Shown here in pieces: positions 1 to 8,291 of a stretch of 19,438 bases of DNA (positions are counted from its first letter, which is position 1; each line of letters opens with the position of its first letter). The stretch covers positions 1 to 19,438 of the forward strand of contig CAYRLZ010000037.1 of assembly GCA_964425275.1 (NCBI GenBank), read 5' to 3'. Source of the DNA: CAYRLZ01 sp964425275. GTDB lineage: Bacteria; Hydrothermota; Tepidihabitantia; Tepidihabitantales; JBDRVQ01. The notes beneath the pieces were generated by a model, which made no database searches, was not told the origin of the DNA, and was given only the letters and a program-made list of their open reading frames with translations. Made by a program: the position numbers and the translations under genes.

Positions 1-149
1 TAATAAAATTAACCTATTTCCCATATCTAAATATAGAGTAAAAATCGGCTCAAAGTGTTTCCCGGAATTTTAATTACCAAAAGAAAAGAATTACCGCCTT
101 GGCATAAATTTTGTTAATTACATCTGATGTTTAGAAGGCAAGCAAAGAT

Positions 150-171
150 AAATATCAGTCAACTGATATTT
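150..171. repeat. Perfect 10-bp inverted repeat, 2-base centre
   Basis: AAATATCAGT, a CA centre, then its exact reverse complement ACTGATATTT. It lies 40 bases upstream of the -35 box of the first gene. It could be an operator for a dimeric regulator, or a hairpin ending a gene to the left of the window. No T-run follows directly, so a classical terminator is less likely. The rest of 1-246 is AT-rich and shows no coding signal. Confidence 0.6.
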
Positions 172-211
172 CTAATAAAGCACAAAACGCAAAAAGGGAA
201 CTGCTGAGATC

Positions 212-239
212 TTGACTTATTAAGAAAATCAGGTAAAAT
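212..239 (+). promoter_or_regulatory. Sigma-70-type promoter of the envelope operon
   Basis: TTGACT (212-217), a 16-base spacer and TAAAAT (234-239). The -10 box ends 7 bases before the ATG at 247, so transcription would start at or next to the start codon. No Shine-Dalgarno sequence precedes that ATG, which fits a leaderless mRNA. Confidence 0.6.
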
Positions 240-246
240 ATATTAT

Positions 247-2007
247 ATGGGTTTTTTCTTAGAAGGCAGGAAGGGCATAAGAGAACGAAGTGGTATTGAA
301 CTAATCTATTTTATTTTAATCCTCTTTTTCTTTCATCTTGGACTGTCAACTCCTGTCCGTTTTGAATTCCGGGATTATCCGCAGGCTGGTGGTATTGCGG
401 GCGATTCGTTTGACCTCCATATTGTCGCCTTACTCAGTAATGGTCAGATAGATTCTAATTATAATGGACGGGCGCTCTTGAAGACTTCCCAAGATGATTT
501 CTGGTCTTATGTCTATCCGTCGCTTTTAGACTTTCGTTTTGGCGAAGTCCGCACCCGCGCTTTTGTAACCAAGGCTTGTAGACTACGACTCATCGCCACC
601 GATGGGACAATTCAAGGTATGACCGATTCCATTCCTTTCTTTCCCAACTTTCCGAAGAGGTTTCTTGTCATCCTGCCCGGCGAAACGCTTTATCCCGGTT
701 CACCTTCTGGTCGCTACAGCCCCCCTTACAACCCGCCTTCTCCTTATCCCCAGACCGCTGGTCAATCCTTCTCCGTAAGCGTTTATTTAGTTGATAAACA
801 TTTTAATGTGGTCAAGACCCAGTCTTGCACCTTAACCATATCTTCTTCTGATACCTTTGCTATCTATCCGCCGCTTCTTTATATAGTTTCGGGAAAGGCA
901 GATTTCTCATTTACCCCTCGTTCCCGGGGCAAGAGGGTGATTTTTGCCTCAAGTCCCCAATATTCCGATGTCTCCTCCAATTTTTTAGTTAACCCGGGTG
1001 CTTATCAGGGGATTCTACTTCTTCTACCCGGAGAGGAGATGCTATTCGGAGACACGGCGCGCTCATCCTGGATGACACCGGGGAAGCGAGGCAATCCTCT
1101 TCCCCAGTTTGTTGGTGACACATTTCCGGTAAAGGTCTATTGTATTGATACGATGTATAACCCAACGAGCGGCAACGATTCGGTTGAACTATTCTCGGAA
1201 TATCCCTTCTCTTATTACCCAAAGAGTGCGCCTCTCCACGATAGTGCCACCCTTTTTGTCTCCTTTAACTCTTCGGGTGAAAATCAAAATCTCTGGGGCA
1301 AGACCAAGAACTTTGAGAGTTATCGCTGCCGGTTGAAAATTTTCCCAAAGGCGGCACAGATCCGTCTCCCAATAAAAGAAGATACAATTTATGCCGGAGC
1401 CGAGAAAGAAATTGAAATTCAGGTCTTTGATGCTAGCGGCGCACCAATTCCTTATAAGGTAGTTAAATTTAAGGTAATAAAAGGTAGTGGGCGCTTTAAG
1501 GAGAAAGAGACGCAGGAACTAAATGACTCAGTAGAGATTATTACCGACTCCACAGGCATCGGTCGGGCAATTTTTATCTGCCCGGTCTCAAATTTAAGGG
1601 AGCAAGTTTCGGAACGGGATTCCATCGCGGTGCGCGCCGATGCGCTTGAGGGGAGATTTTCACTCTGGGTTGAAGTCGGCGACCAAGAGGTCGCCCGGGG
1701 AAACCTCATTGCCTTCCCTAACCCCTTTGGCACCATTAATCAGAATTGGACAACGATAATGTATCACTTAGCGCGAGCGGTGGATGTAAAATTTCTTATC
1801 TATGACCCCTTTGGAAATCCAGTCTACGAGCGGTTAATTAAAAAACAGGAGATGGGGGCAAGGGCCGGCGTCAATAAGATTACCTGGGATGGAACCGATA
1901 AACAAGGGAGAAGGGTTGCCTCCGGGATTTACCATATTCGGATTATTGGGATTGCCCATACCGGAAAGGTAATTGATAGAGGTTGGACAATAGGGGTGAT
2001 ATGGTAA
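247..2007 (+). CDS. Secreted multi-domain Ig-like protein with FlgD-like C-terminal domain
   Basis: A 586-residue exported protein. After a charged N-terminus, a hydrophobic segment around residues 20-34 (IELIYFILILFFF) is a signal peptide or anchor. Two copies of a module beginning with LPGE start near residues 138 and 255. Each runs through a Pro/Gly-rich stretch into Q-x-G-x-x-F-x-V-x-V-Y and then a beta-rich part; a partial third unit may precede them. Residues about 371-480 look like a bacterial Ig domain of invasin type. The last 100 residues have the PNPF, IYD, G-N-x-I-T-WDG and ASGIY pattern of FlgD-like Ig domains, often seen at the C-terminus of secreted FCB-group proteins. The first ATG is chosen because a promoter abuts it. 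Role unknown; probably cell-surface or periplasmic and linked to the downstream barrel protein. Confidence 0.8.
   Translation: MGFFLEGRKGIRERSGIELIYFILILFFFHLGLSTPVRFEFRDYPQAGGIAGDSFDLHIVALLSNGQIDSNYNGRALLKTSQDDFWSYVYPSLLDFRFGEVRTRAFVTKACRLRLIATDGTIQGMTDSIPFFPNFPKRFLVILPGETLYPGSPSGRYSPPYNPPSPYPQTAGQSFSVSVYLVDKHFNVVKTQSCTLTISSSDTFAIYPPLLYIVSGKADFSFTPRSRGKRVIFASSPQYSDVSSNFLVNPGAYQGILLLLPGEEMLFGDTARSSWMTPGKRGNPLPQFVGDTFPVKVYCIDTMYNPTSGNDSVELFSEYPFSYYPKSAPLHDSATLFVSFNSSGENQNLWGKTKNFESYRCRLKIFPKAAQIRLPIKEDTIYAGAEKEIEIQVFDASGAPIPYKVVKFKVIKGSGRFKEKETQELNDSVEIITDSTGIGRAIFICPVSNLREQVSERDSIAVRADALEGRFSLWVEVGDQEVARGNLIAFPNPFGTINQNWTTIMYHLARAVDVKFLIYDPFGNPVYERLIKKQEMGARAGVNKITWDGTDKQGRRVASGIYHIRIIGIAHTGKVIDRGWTIGVIW
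1992..1998 (+). promoter_or_regulatory. Ribosome binding site deciding the start of the PorV-like gene
   Basis: AGGGGTG followed by AT and then ATG at 2001. This supports starting at 2001 rather than at the in-frame ATG at 1983, which has no comparable site. Confidence 0.55.
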
Positions 2008-3329
2008 ACGCACCACGGGTTATACCTCATCCTTTACGCTCTATCGGTTTTCTGTTTTTTGTTTATCTATTTAGTGCCTTCGGCTTCCCGGGTAGTGAAC
2101 CGGGGGCATTTTTGAATTACGGGGTAACACCTCGGAGTTTAGCCCTGGGTAAGACTTTCTGTGGTTTAGCCGATGACCAGGAGGCTTGTTATTTTAACCC
2201 GGCCGGGCTCTTTCAGTCACTTACGCAGGAGGTTCGTCTTTCCCATTTTACCCTGTACGGGGCGAGGATGGAGTATATCGGTTACTCTCTGCCCACCAAA
2301 TATTTCGGGAGTTTTGGTATCTCTTTTATAAACTTTGGGAGTGAAAAGATAGATTCCCGCACCCCGGAGAACTATCAATATGGACGATATTTCTTTTCGG
2401 AGAATGCCTATATCTTCTCCTATGCCTATTCCCCCTTCTCTTTCTTAGGACTCGGGATGAATCTAAAATTTATCGGCAAGGCGATGTATGTTTATAGTGA
2501 TGTCGGATTCGGTTCGGATGTTGGACTTTTCTTCAAACCCTTCTCTTTTTTATCCGCCGGCTTCTTTCTCCAAAATCTCTTAGAACCGAGTATCAACTTA
2601 TTAGACCTAGGGGAAGAGAGAGAAAAATCCTTATCACCGCCCGAGGTCTATCCCCGGACCTTTCGGTTGGGCTTTTGTTGGCGGACCTATCAAGAGCGGG
2701 TAAAGGTTCTCTCTGATTTCCTCTTCCGCCCCTCACTTTTCCAAGAAGAAAAGGGAATAGAATATCTTGACCCGCATCTTGGGATAGAGTTTGAATTAAT
2801 CAAAAATTCTTTAATCCACCGGATTGGTCTGGATAAAAGAGAGTTGAGCCTTGGGATAGGGACCGGCTTTGCCTGGAATAAATCTTCCCTTACCGTTGAC
2901 TATGCCCTACTGGTCCATTACCAGTCAAATTTTATTTTACTGCCCACTCATAAGTTGGGTCTCTCAATTAAGTTTGGGGGATTTCGCGTTTGGGTTGAGG
3001 GTTTTCCTCGGCTCTTCGTCCCTCAACCCGGGGTCTTAGAAAATCTCTTAGCAATGAATCTGAAATATGCCGCCAAAAGAAAGATTAAGCGCTGGCAACT
3101 CTTAATTAAGAATGAATTAGGTGAGGTTTTAAGAAACTACTCCGGCTGGGAAGAACCACCAACTCGGTTAACCTGGGACGGTCTGGACGAAGCCGGGCGA
3201 TTAGTTGGTGACGGTAAATATTATTATGAAGTTACCTTAGTTGATAGCGATAATGTTTCTTTCCAGAATTCCGGTTTTCTCTGTCAAGTGAAGACGACCG
3301 GTCCAAAAGGAAGGATAAAGATAAGATAG
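2001..3329 (+). CDS. PorV/PorQ-like outer-membrane barrel protein with FlgD-like C-terminal domain
   Basis: About 442 residues from the ATG at 2001, overlapping the previous gene's stop by 7 bases (ATGGTAA). Residues about 14-30 form a signal peptide ending near the Gly/Ser after FSAFGF. The mature start has the family signature: G-V-x-P-R-S-L-A-L-G, then ADDQEACYFNPAGL, as in PorV/PorQ/UPF0164 barrels. Alternating aromatic beta-strands follow to about residue 340. The last 90 residues are a FlgD-like Ig domain with a TWDGLDEAG turn, which is unusual on a barrel protein. PorV proteins help surface delivery of secreted proteins in type IX secretion; whether that system exists here cannot be seen. 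The neighbouring secreted protein with a similar C-terminal domain would be a natural client. An in-frame ATG at 1983 is the alternative start. Confidence 0.8.
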   Translation: MVNAPRVIPHPLRSIGFLFFVYLFSAFGFPGSEPGAFLNYGVTPRSLALGKTFCGLADDQEACYFNPAGLFQSLTQEVRLSHFTLYGARMEYIGYSLPTKYFGSFGISFINFGSEKIDSRTPENYQYGRYFFSENAYIFSYAYSPFSFLGLGMNLKFIGKAMYVYSDVGFGSDVGLFFKPFSFLSAGFFLQNLLEPSINLLDLGEEREKSLSPPEVYPRTFRLGFCWRTYQERVKVLSDFLFRPSLFQEEKGIEYLDPHLGIEFELIKNSLIHRIGLDKRELSLGIGTGFAWNKSSLTVDYALLVHYQSNFILLPTHKLGLSIKFGGFRVWVEGFPRLFVPQPGVLENLLAMNLKYAAKRKIKRWQLLIKNELGEVLRNYSGWEEPPTRLTWDGLDEAGRLVGDGKYYYEVTLVDSDNVSFQNSGFLCQVKTTGPKGRIKIR

Positions 3330-3332
3330 AAT

Positions 3333-5819
3333 ATGAACAGAATGCGGAATGCAGGATACGGAATTATCGGTAGTCTTTTATATCTTATCTCTTTTGCCGC
3401 TCTGCCCCAAAAAAAGATTGAGGACTTAGCCCAAAGGTATAATCAAGGTCGGCGCGCGCTGAGGGAAGGGGAATATAAAAAGGCGGTGAGGGTCTTTTCT
3501 GCCCTCCTTTCTGATTACGGGAACTCAGAATACGGAGCGGAAATTCGTTATTCTTTGGCTGAGGTTTTAATACTTTCCGGGGATTTTAACCGGGCAAAAA
3601 GGGAATTTGAGTATCTTCTTTTCAAGAAGGGCGGTCCGGATTACTTAAAACCGGAGGCTTTGTATGGTTATGCCCTCACCTGTATCATCCTATCTGATTT
3701 TAAGTCGGCCGAACGAGCCCTGAAAGAACTATCTCTTTCCCCAATCTATAAAGAAGACGAAAGGATAAATTTTGCCTACGGTCTCTTGCATTATTTTCAG
3801 GGTGACTACCAATTAGCGGTCGCCCGTTTGGATAAGGTAAATATCTTGGAAGGAAAATATTTTTGTGGCAAGGCAAAGGCATTTTTAGGGAAACCGATTG
3901 AGGCAATTTCTATCTTAAAGGAAGTAGCCAATGCTGTTCCCAATACCCTTCTGGCCCGCTATGCCGAATTCTTCTCGGGTGTTGCCCTCTATATCAATGG
4001 TGACTACGAGGGCGCCAGGGTCGTGTTTGCTCGCCTTTTCAAAGATGGTCCGGCAGCGCTTTATGATTATATCTTATATTTTTATGGCACCTCTCTCTTA
4101 GCGGTGAAGGAATATGAGGAGGCGATTTTTAATCTCCGCCCCTTAATTAAACACCCCAACAATTATTTAGCCGCTCAGGCAAATTATTTTTTGGGTGTCG
4201 CCTATTTAGGACTGGGGAAATACCAGGAGGCACTCAATTTTTTTCAAAAGACGCGCAGCAATTATCCAAAGACCAAGGTAGCACTTCTGGCTAATCTCTC
4301 TCTCCCTTATACCCTCCTCTTAAAAGAAGATACGGTGGCAACCATTTTAACCACTGAGCAACTTAAAAATATCTTCTCAGAAAAGGAACTTTCCGGGATT
4401 AGTGACTACTTCATCGCCACTATCTCATTTCAACTTGGGAAGTATGACGAAGTAGTTAGCGCCTGTGAGCGAGTCCTGACAAAACCAGCCGACAGCCGGC
4501 TTAAAGATAAAGCCGCCAGTTTACTTCTCACAAGCCTCCTGAATAAAAATCTGCTTACCCCAGGCAATCAGGGACACCCTGGTGGATTAAGAACCACCAG
4601 CCCTTTTCATCCTGAAGACTTGGAGCGAGGCATTGCTATGGTCGAGCGTTACTTAAAATCAAGAGGCGAAAAAGTTGAAGAAGAGATATACCTCCTTTTG
4701 GGTGAGTCTTATTATTATCTCGGGAGATATGCTGAGGCGGAGTTTTACTACGACTTAACCAAATCCCCTTACGGCCGATTAGGAAAGGCCTATTGCCTTT
4801 ATTCGGTCTCCCGCTGGAAAGAAGCCATACCCCTTTTTGAAAATCTCTACAAGTCCTTACCCCGGGATACCCTATTCACAATCAATGCCCTTCTTGGATT
4901 AGCCTATTCTTACTTTAATACTCGGGATTATGAGAAGGCGCTGGATATTTTTGAAGGTTTAATTGAAGAATTTCCCCAGAACAGTCTTGCCCAAGAGCTA
5001 AGCCACTTTTATGCCGGATTTTGTTATTACTTCATGCGTTATTATGGACAAGCGGTGGAGCACTGGCAGAAGATGTTAGAGAAATATCCCTTTTCACCCC
5101 GGAGCGCCGAAGCCGGGTTTCGGGCCGGTGATGTCTATTTCAAGGCAAAGGAATACGACCAGGCCAGGGGGCTTTTTCGATTTGTCGTCCAACGGTTTAG
5201 CACCAGCCCCTTTGCCGCCCCTTCCCAGGCGCTCATCGCCCAGAGTTATTATAACGAAAAAAACTACCGCGCGGCCATCCAAGAGTATCTTAAATTCCTA
5301 AACCTCTTTCCTGAGGATATCCAGACACCTGGGGTGAGAAAAGCCTTGGAGATGACCTATTATAAGGCTGGGGAGGAAGATACTTCGCTCTTAAAGGAAT
5401 TTCTTGATAAATTCCCGGAGTCGGAGTATACTGGCGAACTCCTTTTAGACCAGGCCAAGAAACTCTTGGCGGAAAAGGAATACGAAAAGGCAATTGAGAA
5501 GATGCAGTTGGTTGTTGTCAATTTTCCGAAAAAGGAAGTGGCCGGTGACGCCTGTCTCTTAATCGCCCAGACCTATACCGATATGAAGAGATGGGACGAG
5601 GCGAAAAAGAGTTATGAGAAATTTTTGCATTACTTTCCCAACCATTCGGCAAGAGAGGCGGCCTATTTTAATCTGGCGACCACTCTATTTAATCTGGGAG
5701 AATATCAAAGGGCAGAGGATTTCTTTCAGGTAGTCATTGATTCATTCCCCACCGGTGAATTAAAAGAGAGTGCGCAAAGAAATATTGAACTCTGTAAAAA
5801 GCGGTTAGGGAAAGAATGA
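3333..5819 (+). CDS. Large tetratricopeptide-repeat protein, probably periplasmic
   Basis: 828 residues, starting 3 bases after the preceding stop. A short hydrophobic N-terminus (GIIGSLLYLISFAALPQ) suggests export. The rest is many TPR units: recurring Y-x-x-A, F-x-x-L/V and FP-x-S blocks, with DYEKALDIF and EYEKAIEKM as clear examples. The style is that of CpoB/YbgF- and BamD-like tol-pal TPR repeats, though much longer. One break near residues 405-430, rich in Gly, Pro and Thr, interrupts the helical pattern and is encoded by DNA with nested inverted repeats. Its place just before ExbB/ExbD/TonB genes suggests a scaffold for an envelope complex; that is inference. No strong ribosome binding site is seen and an ATG at 3342 is an alternative start. 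Confidence 0.8.
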   Translation: MNRMRNAGYGIIGSLLYLISFAALPQKKIEDLAQRYNQGRRALREGEYKKAVRVFSALLSDYGNSEYGAEIRYSLAEVLILSGDFNRAKREFEYLLFKKGGPDYLKPEALYGYALTCIILSDFKSAERALKELSLSPIYKEDERINFAYGLLHYFQGDYQLAVARLDKVNILEGKYFCGKAKAFLGKPIEAISILKEVANAVPNTLLARYAEFFSGVALYINGDYEGARVVFARLFKDGPAALYDYILYFYGTSLLAVKEYEEAIFNLRPLIKHPNNYLAAQANYFLGVAYLGLGKYQEALNFFQKTRSNYPKTKVALLANLSLPYTLLLKEDTVATILTTEQLKNIFSEKELSGISDYFIATISFQLGKYDEVVSACERVLTKPADSRLKDKAASLLLTSLLNKNLLTPGNQGHPGGLRTTSPFHPEDLERGIAMVERYLKSRGEKVEEEIYLLLGESYYYLGRYAEAEFYYDLTKSPYGRLGKAYCLYSVSRWKEAIPLFENLYKSLPRDTLFTINALLGLAYSYFNTRDYEKALDIFEGLIEEFPQNSLAQELSHFYAGFCYYFMRYYGQAVEHWQKMLEKYPFSPRSAEAGFRAGDVYFKAKEYDQARGLFRFVVQRFSTSPFAAPSQALIAQSYYNEKNYRAAIQEYLKFLNLFPEDIQTPGVRKALEMTYYKAGEEDTSLLKEFLDKFPESEYTGELLLDQAKKLLAEKEYEKAIEKMQLVVVNFPKKEVAGDACLLIAQTYTDMKRWDEAKKSYEKFLHYFPNHSAREAAYFNLATTLFNLGEYQRAEDFFQVVIDSFPTGELKESAQRNIELCKKRLGKE
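4569..4600. repeat. Nested inverted repeats inside the TPR gene
   Basis: CAGGG-ACA-CCCTG (4569-4581) is followed by an overlapping CTGGTGG (4579-4585), 8 bases, then CCACCAG (4594-4600). They encode the Gly/Pro-rich break in the TPR array. The DNA could be a small palindromic insertion accepted in frame, or simply a linker. Confidence 0.45.
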
Positions 5820-5936
5820 AAAAGAATCCAAATCTCAAAGTTCCGGATTCAAAGTTATGTTTTGCGTTTTATGTTTTGAGTTCTGAGTTATACTTCCCCG
5901 AAGGGGCTTGGGGAAAATTCAAAACAGGAGGAGAAA
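5820..5936 (+). other. Intergenic spacer between TPR gene and exbB operon
   Basis: 117 bases with no coding signal. It has a direct repeat of TTATGTTTTG (5855-5864 and 5869-5878) and a short CCCC-GAA-GGGG hairpin (5896-5906). No convincing sigma-70 promoter is visible, so the downstream genes may be co-transcribed with the upstream three, with the spacer as a processing or attenuation point. Confidence 0.4.
5926..5933 (+). promoter_or_regulatory. Strong Shine-Dalgarno site of exbB
   Basis: AGGAGGAG, 3 bases before the ATG at 5937. It is one of the strongest sites in the window and contrasts with transcription-unit heads that have none. Confidence 0.75.
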
Positions 5937-6620
5937 ATGATTTTAGGACAGCCTTTATTTCAGATATTTAAGAACAGTGTCGTAATGATTCTTCTCCTTC
6001 TCTGCTCAATTGCCGCTTTGACCGTAGTTATTGAGCGGTGGTGGTATTTTTTTAAAAACCAAATAAATCCGCGGCAAGAGAAGGACCTCCTCACCTATCT
6101 GAAAAATGATAATTACAAAGAAGCAAAACGATATGCCGAAGGGGTAAAGAATCCCTTAGGGAGAATGATTTTATTAGCCTTAGATAATCTAAACCTCTCA
6201 CCGGATGCCGTCTCTAACCTCTTTTATAGCTCAATTATGGAGGAACGGATTAAATACGAGCGGTATCTAAGCGGATTGGGGACAGTTGCCAATGGGGCAA
6301 CCCTCTTAGGACTTTTAGGAACGGTGACTGGCTTGATAAAAGCCTTTCACAATATCGCCATAACCGGTTCGGGTGGTCCAGCGGTTGTCTCGGCTGGGAT
6401 TGCCGAGGCGTTAATTACTACCGCCTTTGGGCTATTTATTGGTATACCTTCTCTTTTCTTCTATAACTATTTCACCAAGAAGGCAAATGATATCACTATG
6501 CAACTGGAGAGTTTCGGCGAGCGAGTAATTGTTGCTATTTACTCCCGGCCAACGGAGAAAAGGGAAATCTTCAAAGAGGCGGAAAAGGTAGAGAAGGTAG
6601 AAGAATATTGGAAGTTCTAA
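5937..6620 (+). CDS. exbB: ExbB/TolQ/MotA-family proton channel protein
   Basis: 227 residues, normal for the family. It is the inner-membrane stator subunit that, with ExbD/TolR, turns proton flow into work on TonB or TolA. Three membrane segments are visible: about residues 12-33, 114-138 and 150-175. The second carries the hallmark ANGATLLGLLGTVTGLIKAF; the third has AGIAEALITTAFGLFIGIP. A cytoplasmic stretch lies between segments 1 and 2. It heads a chain of overlapping genes for two ExbD paralogues and TonB. The sequence does not settle ExbB versus TolQ; the TonB-type partner favours ExbB, while the TPR and OmpA-like neighbours recall Tol-Pal. Confidence 0.9.
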   Translation: MILGQPLFQIFKNSVVMILLLLCSIAALTVVIERWWYFFKNQINPRQEKDLLTYLKNDNYKEAKRYAEGVKNPLGRMILLALDNLNLSPDAVSNLFYSSIMEERIKYERYLSGLGTVANGATLLGLLGTVTGLIKAFHNIAITGSGGPAVVSAGIAEALITTAFGLFIGIPSLFFYNYFTKKANDITMQLESFGERVIVAIYSRPTEKREIFKEAEKVEKVEEYWKF

Positions 6621-7033
6621 TGAGAAAAAAGAGAATCCGACCGACTTTTCACAAAGAGGGGCTAATCATTACCTCTCTGGTTGATATTGCCCTATGCTTA
6701 GTTATTGGGTTTATTGTTGCTTTACCATTTTTCTTTGAATCAGGGATTTTTGTCTCGACACCCAAGGTAACAAAGACCACAACCGCGGTGGTGAGTGATG
6801 TGAAGGTGAATATCTTTTTGACCAGAGACGGTGGGGTTTTCTTAAACGAAGAAAAGGTAGAGATAAAGAAGTTAGAAGAATTCTTGCCTCTCCTTCTGGC
6901 CAGGAGTTTAGAAAAGAAGGTTATCATAAGTGCCGAACCGGGGGTGAAGTATGATAAGGTGGTGGGGATTTTAGATATGGCAAAGAGGTTGGGGGCAAAA
7001 GAACTCTGCCTCTTAAAAAGGAGAGAAAAATGA
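6620..7033 (+). CDS. exbD: ExbD/TolR-family protein, first copy (Asp present)
   Basis: 137 residues. The ATG at 6620 shares a base with the ExbB stop (TAATG) and is preceded by GGAAG at 6610-6614; a TTG twelve bases earlier is a less likely start. It has a short basic cytoplasmic N-terminus, one membrane helix (about residues 15-38) and a periplasmic domain ending in ILDMAKRLGAKELCL, as usual for ExbD. The helix reads LIITSLVDIALCLVIGF. Asp22 aligns with the proton-carrying Asp25 of E. coli ExbD, although the usual Pro before it is Ser. It would form the plug dimer inside the ExbB ring, probably together with the next gene's product. Confidence 0.88.
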   Translation: MRKKRIRPTFHKEGLIITSLVDIALCLVIGFIVALPFFFESGIFVSTPKVTKTTTAVVSDVKVNIFLTRDGGVFLNEEKVEIKKLEEFLPLLLARSLEKKVIISAEPGVKYDKVVGILDMAKRLGAKELCLLKRREK

Positions 7034-7416
7034 AGAGCGGTATTGCCAATATTGATATAATGCCGATGGCTTGTGTCGGATTACTCTTGGTGATTATGAT
7101 GATTACTATTGCCCCGATGGTGATGAGTCACACCAGGACCAAAGTCAATGTGCCAATGGCCCATACCGCCGAGAGAAAGACCGAGGACGATATCTCTATT
7201 GCCCTCACCCGGGAGGAAAAGTTATATCTCCAGGACAAACCGATAGAGAAAGAAGAACTGGGAGAAGAGATAGAAATCCTTTTATCCGAAGACCCCTATC
7301 GCTTAGTCGTCGTCCGGGCCGATAAAGAGGTTTTATATGATGATGTCTTAGATCTCCTTACCATTGCCAAAGAGGCCGGAGCGAAAAGGGTAGCCTGTGC
7401 GACAAAGAAGAGATGA
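7030..7416 (+). CDS. exbD: ExbD/TolR-family protein, second copy (Asp replaced by Cys)
   Basis: 128 residues, starting at an ATGA overlap with the first exbD. The fold matches: one N-terminal membrane helix (about residues 8-32) and a periplasmic domain ending in LLTIAKEAGAKRVA. The helix IDIMPMACVGLLLVIMMIT aligns without gaps to E. coli ExbD INVTPFIDVMLVLLIIFMV, keeping the Pro but with Cys15 at the site of the conserved Asp25. That Asp is needed for proton coupling in known ExbD/TolR, so this copy probably cannot relay protons at that site and may act as the non-proton-carrying half of a heterodimer. Confidence 0.87.
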   Translation: MKSGIANIDIMPMACVGLLLVIMMITIAPMVMSHTRTKVNVPMAHTAERKTEDDISIALTREEKLYLQDKPIEKEELGEEIEILLSEDPYRLVVVRADKEVLYDDVLDLLTIAKEAGAKRVACATKKR

Positions 7417-8288
7417 GAAAACTATCCAGCACCGAAGTGGCAATCTTTATTTCAATATTTATCCATTGTCTCCTCTTTTTTTTATTTAGTTCCTTTCGTG
7501 AGCAGCTAATTTCTTATGAGGAGATAAAAGAGGTGAGTCTAATTGACCCGACCTACCGGCCCGAAGTAACTAAGGTTCTTGCCCCACCCAAAGAGGCAAT
7601 AGGTCCCAGTATCCCGTCGGCACCAGTTTCGGTATCCAGTGGTGGTAGCCAGGAGGAAATGGTTTATGACCTCACCAAAAAATTTGAACGCTCTCAGGCA
7701 AAAATTGACATCGCAAAATTTGAGACCGGCGAAGAATTAGGGGCGATAAGGATTGCGGATAAGATTAAAGGGCTAACGAAGACGACCGAAGAGATTCTCA
7801 AAGAGGCACCGGTTCCGCTCACCCTCGGCCCCCGACGGGGTAGTAGTAATTTGGGCATCACCGGTTATCCTGGTATCTTAGAAGAGCCACCGATAAAGTT
7901 GGAGACAAGACCAATTGAACCAAAGAGGGAGAAGATTATTGAAAGAAAACCAACCGAAGAAATAAAGATTTTGCCTGCGGAGACAAAGCCAGGGACGATA
8001 ACCCTCTGTGGTCCGATAAGCGAGAGGAAGATATTAAGAAAGATTTTGCCCCGTTATCCAGAGTGGGCTTTAAAAAAGGGGATATCAGGGGCAATTGTCA
8101 TCCGAGTCTGGGTAACTCCGGAGGGTGATGTGAAAGATAATATAGAGATTGTGGAGAGTTGTGGTTATCCGGATTTAGACGAGGCGGTAAGTCAAGCCTT
8201 AAAGGGTTGGAAATTTGCCCCCCTGGCCGAAAATGTGAAGAGAGAAGTGCAATGGGGGCTTGTCACTATTCGCTTTGAATTGCTATAA
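7413..8288 (+). CDS. tonB: TonB-family energy transducer
   Basis: 291 residues, starting at an ATGA overlap with the second exbD. One N-terminal membrane helix (about residues 8-27, VAIFISIFIHCLLFFLF) is followed by a long Pro/Glu/Lys-rich periplasmic linker. The C-terminal TonB domain (about residues 205-291) has YPEWALKKGISGAIVIRVWV, then EIVESCGYPDLDEAV and ALKGWKFAP. It would carry force from the ExbB/ExbD motor across the periplasm. No TonB-dependent receptor lies in the window, so its outer-membrane partner is unknown; the FlgD/OmpA-like product of the next gene is a candidate associate. Confidence 0.9.
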   Translation: MRKLSSTEVAIFISIFIHCLLFFLFSSFREQLISYEEIKEVSLIDPTYRPEVTKVLAPPKEAIGPSIPSAPVSVSSGGSQEEMVYDLTKKFERSQAKIDIAKFETGEELGAIRIADKIKGLTKTTEEILKEAPVPLTLGPRRGSSNLGITGYPGILEEPPIKLETRPIEPKREKIIERKPTEEIKILPAETKPGTITLCGPISERKILRKILPRYPEWALKKGISGAIVIRVWVTPEGDVKDNIEIVESCGYPDLDEAVSQALKGWKFAPLAENVKREVQWGLVTIRFELL

Positions 8289-8291
8289 AAA

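Noticed and set aside
1983..2000. Earlier ATG for the PorV-like gene (MDNRGD extension)
   Set aside because: No ribosome binding site, and it would put extra charged residues before the signal peptide; the ATG at 2001 has AGGGGTG directly upstream.
5896..5906. CCCC-GAA-GGGG as a terminator after the TPR gene
   Set aside because: Four-base-pair stem and no following T-run; noted only as part of the spacer.
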